From NCBI RefSeq assembly GCF_036323735.1, contig NC_086029.1, forward strand, positions 14,679,816 through 14,743,815: a DNA stretch of 64,000 nt, written 5' to 3'. The DNA is from Rattus norvegicus. Its lineage: Eukaryota > Chordata > Mammalia > Rodentia > Muridae. The notes beneath the pieces are model-generated. The model saw nothing but the letters and a program-made list of their open reading frames with translations, made no database searches and had not been told where the DNA came from. Each line of letters begins with the position of its first letter. Position 1 is the first letter of the stretch. Positions 62,614 through 64,000 of the stretch are shown piece by piece. The translations under genes and the position numbers were made by a program.

Positions 62614-64000
62614 AATGAATATTACTTTTTTCCTTACAATTAAAACAAACAAAAATGTGCTTTGTTGTAAATATCTTGAATATGCAATCACGGCTAGTAA
62701 GAGCAAATTTTTTGTACTTGTTTGTAAAAATGTTCCTGAGGAATTGAAATATTTTCCAAAATACCCTTTAAATGTGGGCTCAGTTGATCCTGCAATAGTT
62801 TTGAATAAGGAACTTATAGTTACTGACTCAGATATCTGAATTATGATAACTTACTATAATTTAAAAAATTATCTTTTTTTTTCATTATCCATCGGCTCTC
62901 CTTTCTTTCTTACCCTCTTAGCCTTTTCTTCCTCTCCTCTATTTTGGCTAAGTAACATGGTACATGTCTCAAAATCACATTTTTTAGTCACAGAGAAATT
63001 ATTTCCAAATAATGTTTCCAAAAAAAGGTCTGAGAGTAAGCGTGAACACCCAACAGAAAGAACACTTCCAGCATTCGTGATATGGAAAAGGACCTGGAGA
63101 GCAAAGTATCTAAACATTCAGAAAGCAGTTTCAACAAAGTAAGAACAAAATATCAGTTCAGCTCATGGCATTCCTAACTCTTTCTAAACAGCTATTGCAA
63201 TGAGACCACGCACGAACATAGTTATGAAATATGAAGGGCACACAGAACAAAAAAGCTAAGTAAACAGGAGTAAGGACGGGTTGAGAAAGCTTTAGCGACG
63301 GAGACATAGTCTTTGGTTCTCTCTATGACTCCAGGTTCTGAAAATCAACATCAATTCTGGAATATTTTTCTTAATATCTTCAAACATGTGGAGAAAAGGC
63401 CATTAGAAAAAATAAGCAGTCACGGTCTACATGTGGAATGAATACCAGATGCTGCTCGGCACCCACATATAGTATCTTTCACCACTTTGCCCCGACTGTA
63501 ATTCTCTAATCATTTCCACCTATTCAGTTTTTACTTCGCAGCTTTTCATGAGGTGGGATCATGTCAAACTCCTCGAACAACATTAAATTAATTTTCACCA
63601 TGCTCACGAAAAAGCTACATGTTAAGCCCACTTTTGATTCTTTGGATTAACTATAAAACATAAAGGTAAAATGAGACAGCTATCAAAAGACAAAAGGTTA
63701 TCAATGCTGGTAAGGAAGTTTGTGTAAAACCCCCTATTGACACACAGAAGGACTTAGTTACAGTATAACTTATTTGAGTAAATATGGAGTCAAGAAATGA
63801 TTCCAATTATATATGATCCAACTGCTGTTTCGTTTTTGTTATGCTTCTACTGTGTTGTCCAAAAGTTAAACACTCTTATGCAGATTATGAACTATTGTGT
63901 CAAATATTCTAATTTACCATTCAGTGCTAATATGTTCTTTTGTATTTATAATCTCATTCACATTCACTTTAGAAGGAAATATAATTTCAATAACAAGTAG
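62614..64000. other. AT-rich intronic DNA to the window edge
   Basis: No supported feature. The 99-codon plus frame at 62843-63142 shows no domain and starts in T-rich sequence. Confidence 0.5.

Larger units (their letters stand above)
18268..64000 (-). other. Epha3: Epha3 intron 3 (partial, at least 45.7 kb)
   Basis: No minus-strand match to the large ephrin-binding-domain exon (normally over 600 bp) appears upstream of exon 4, so the rest of the window is taken as intron 3. Nearly all annotated mobile elements above this coordinate lie inside it. A very long intron at this position is expected for Epha3. Confidence 0.85.

Overview
The window is mammalian, and most likely rat (Rattus). It holds two coding exons that read as the receptor tyrosine kinase gene Epha3 on the minus strand. 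Around them is AT-rich, repeat-dense intronic DNA with rodent repeats: rat-type LINE-1 3' UTRs, older murine Lx-type LINE-1 3' ends, B1, B2/B3 and B4 SINEs, and many dinucleotide microsatellites.

Layout: 1-16883 is the proximal part of the intron after the FNIII-1 exon (numbered intron 5 here). 16884-17219 is exon 5 (336 bp, first fibronectin type III repeat). 17220-18111 is complete intron 4 (892 bp, with a large CA/CG repeat). 18112-18267 is exon 4 (156 bp, cysteine-rich segment). 18268-64000 is part of a very long intron 3. Both exons have canonical splice sites, are a multiple of three long and are phase 1 at both ends. No other host gene, tRNA, rRNA or CRISPR array was found. Most other open frames are microsatellites, LINE-1 remnants or chance.

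Mobile elements dominate. Two long LINE-1 copies lie about 2 kb apart on the plus strand: L1-A (23535-28447) and L1-B (30463-36721). Both are dead, with stops, frameshifts and internal deletions, but each has its own target-site duplication. L1-B appears to carry about 590 bp of 3'-transduced DNA ending in a second AATAAA and a second poly(A) tract; the duplication flanks this outer tail and not the LINE-1's own tail. A shorter LINE-1 at 748-1839 is a textbook 5' inversion with a perfect 15-bp duplication. Older LINE-1 3' ends lie at 8115-8829, 12400-14015, 21736-22245, 38956-39264, 39880-40775 and 60865-61219.

I see no sign of an undescribed multi-gene system. The most informative observations concern retrotransposon history: the likely 3' transduction, mosaic similarity and shared lesions between L1-A and L1-B, and a B2/LINE-1 chimera. 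A perfect four-copy 25-bp minisatellite and a Z-DNA-prone repeat beside the Epha3 exon 4 donor are also notable. Repeat family names come from recognition by eye without a database, and boundaries of old repeats are approximate.
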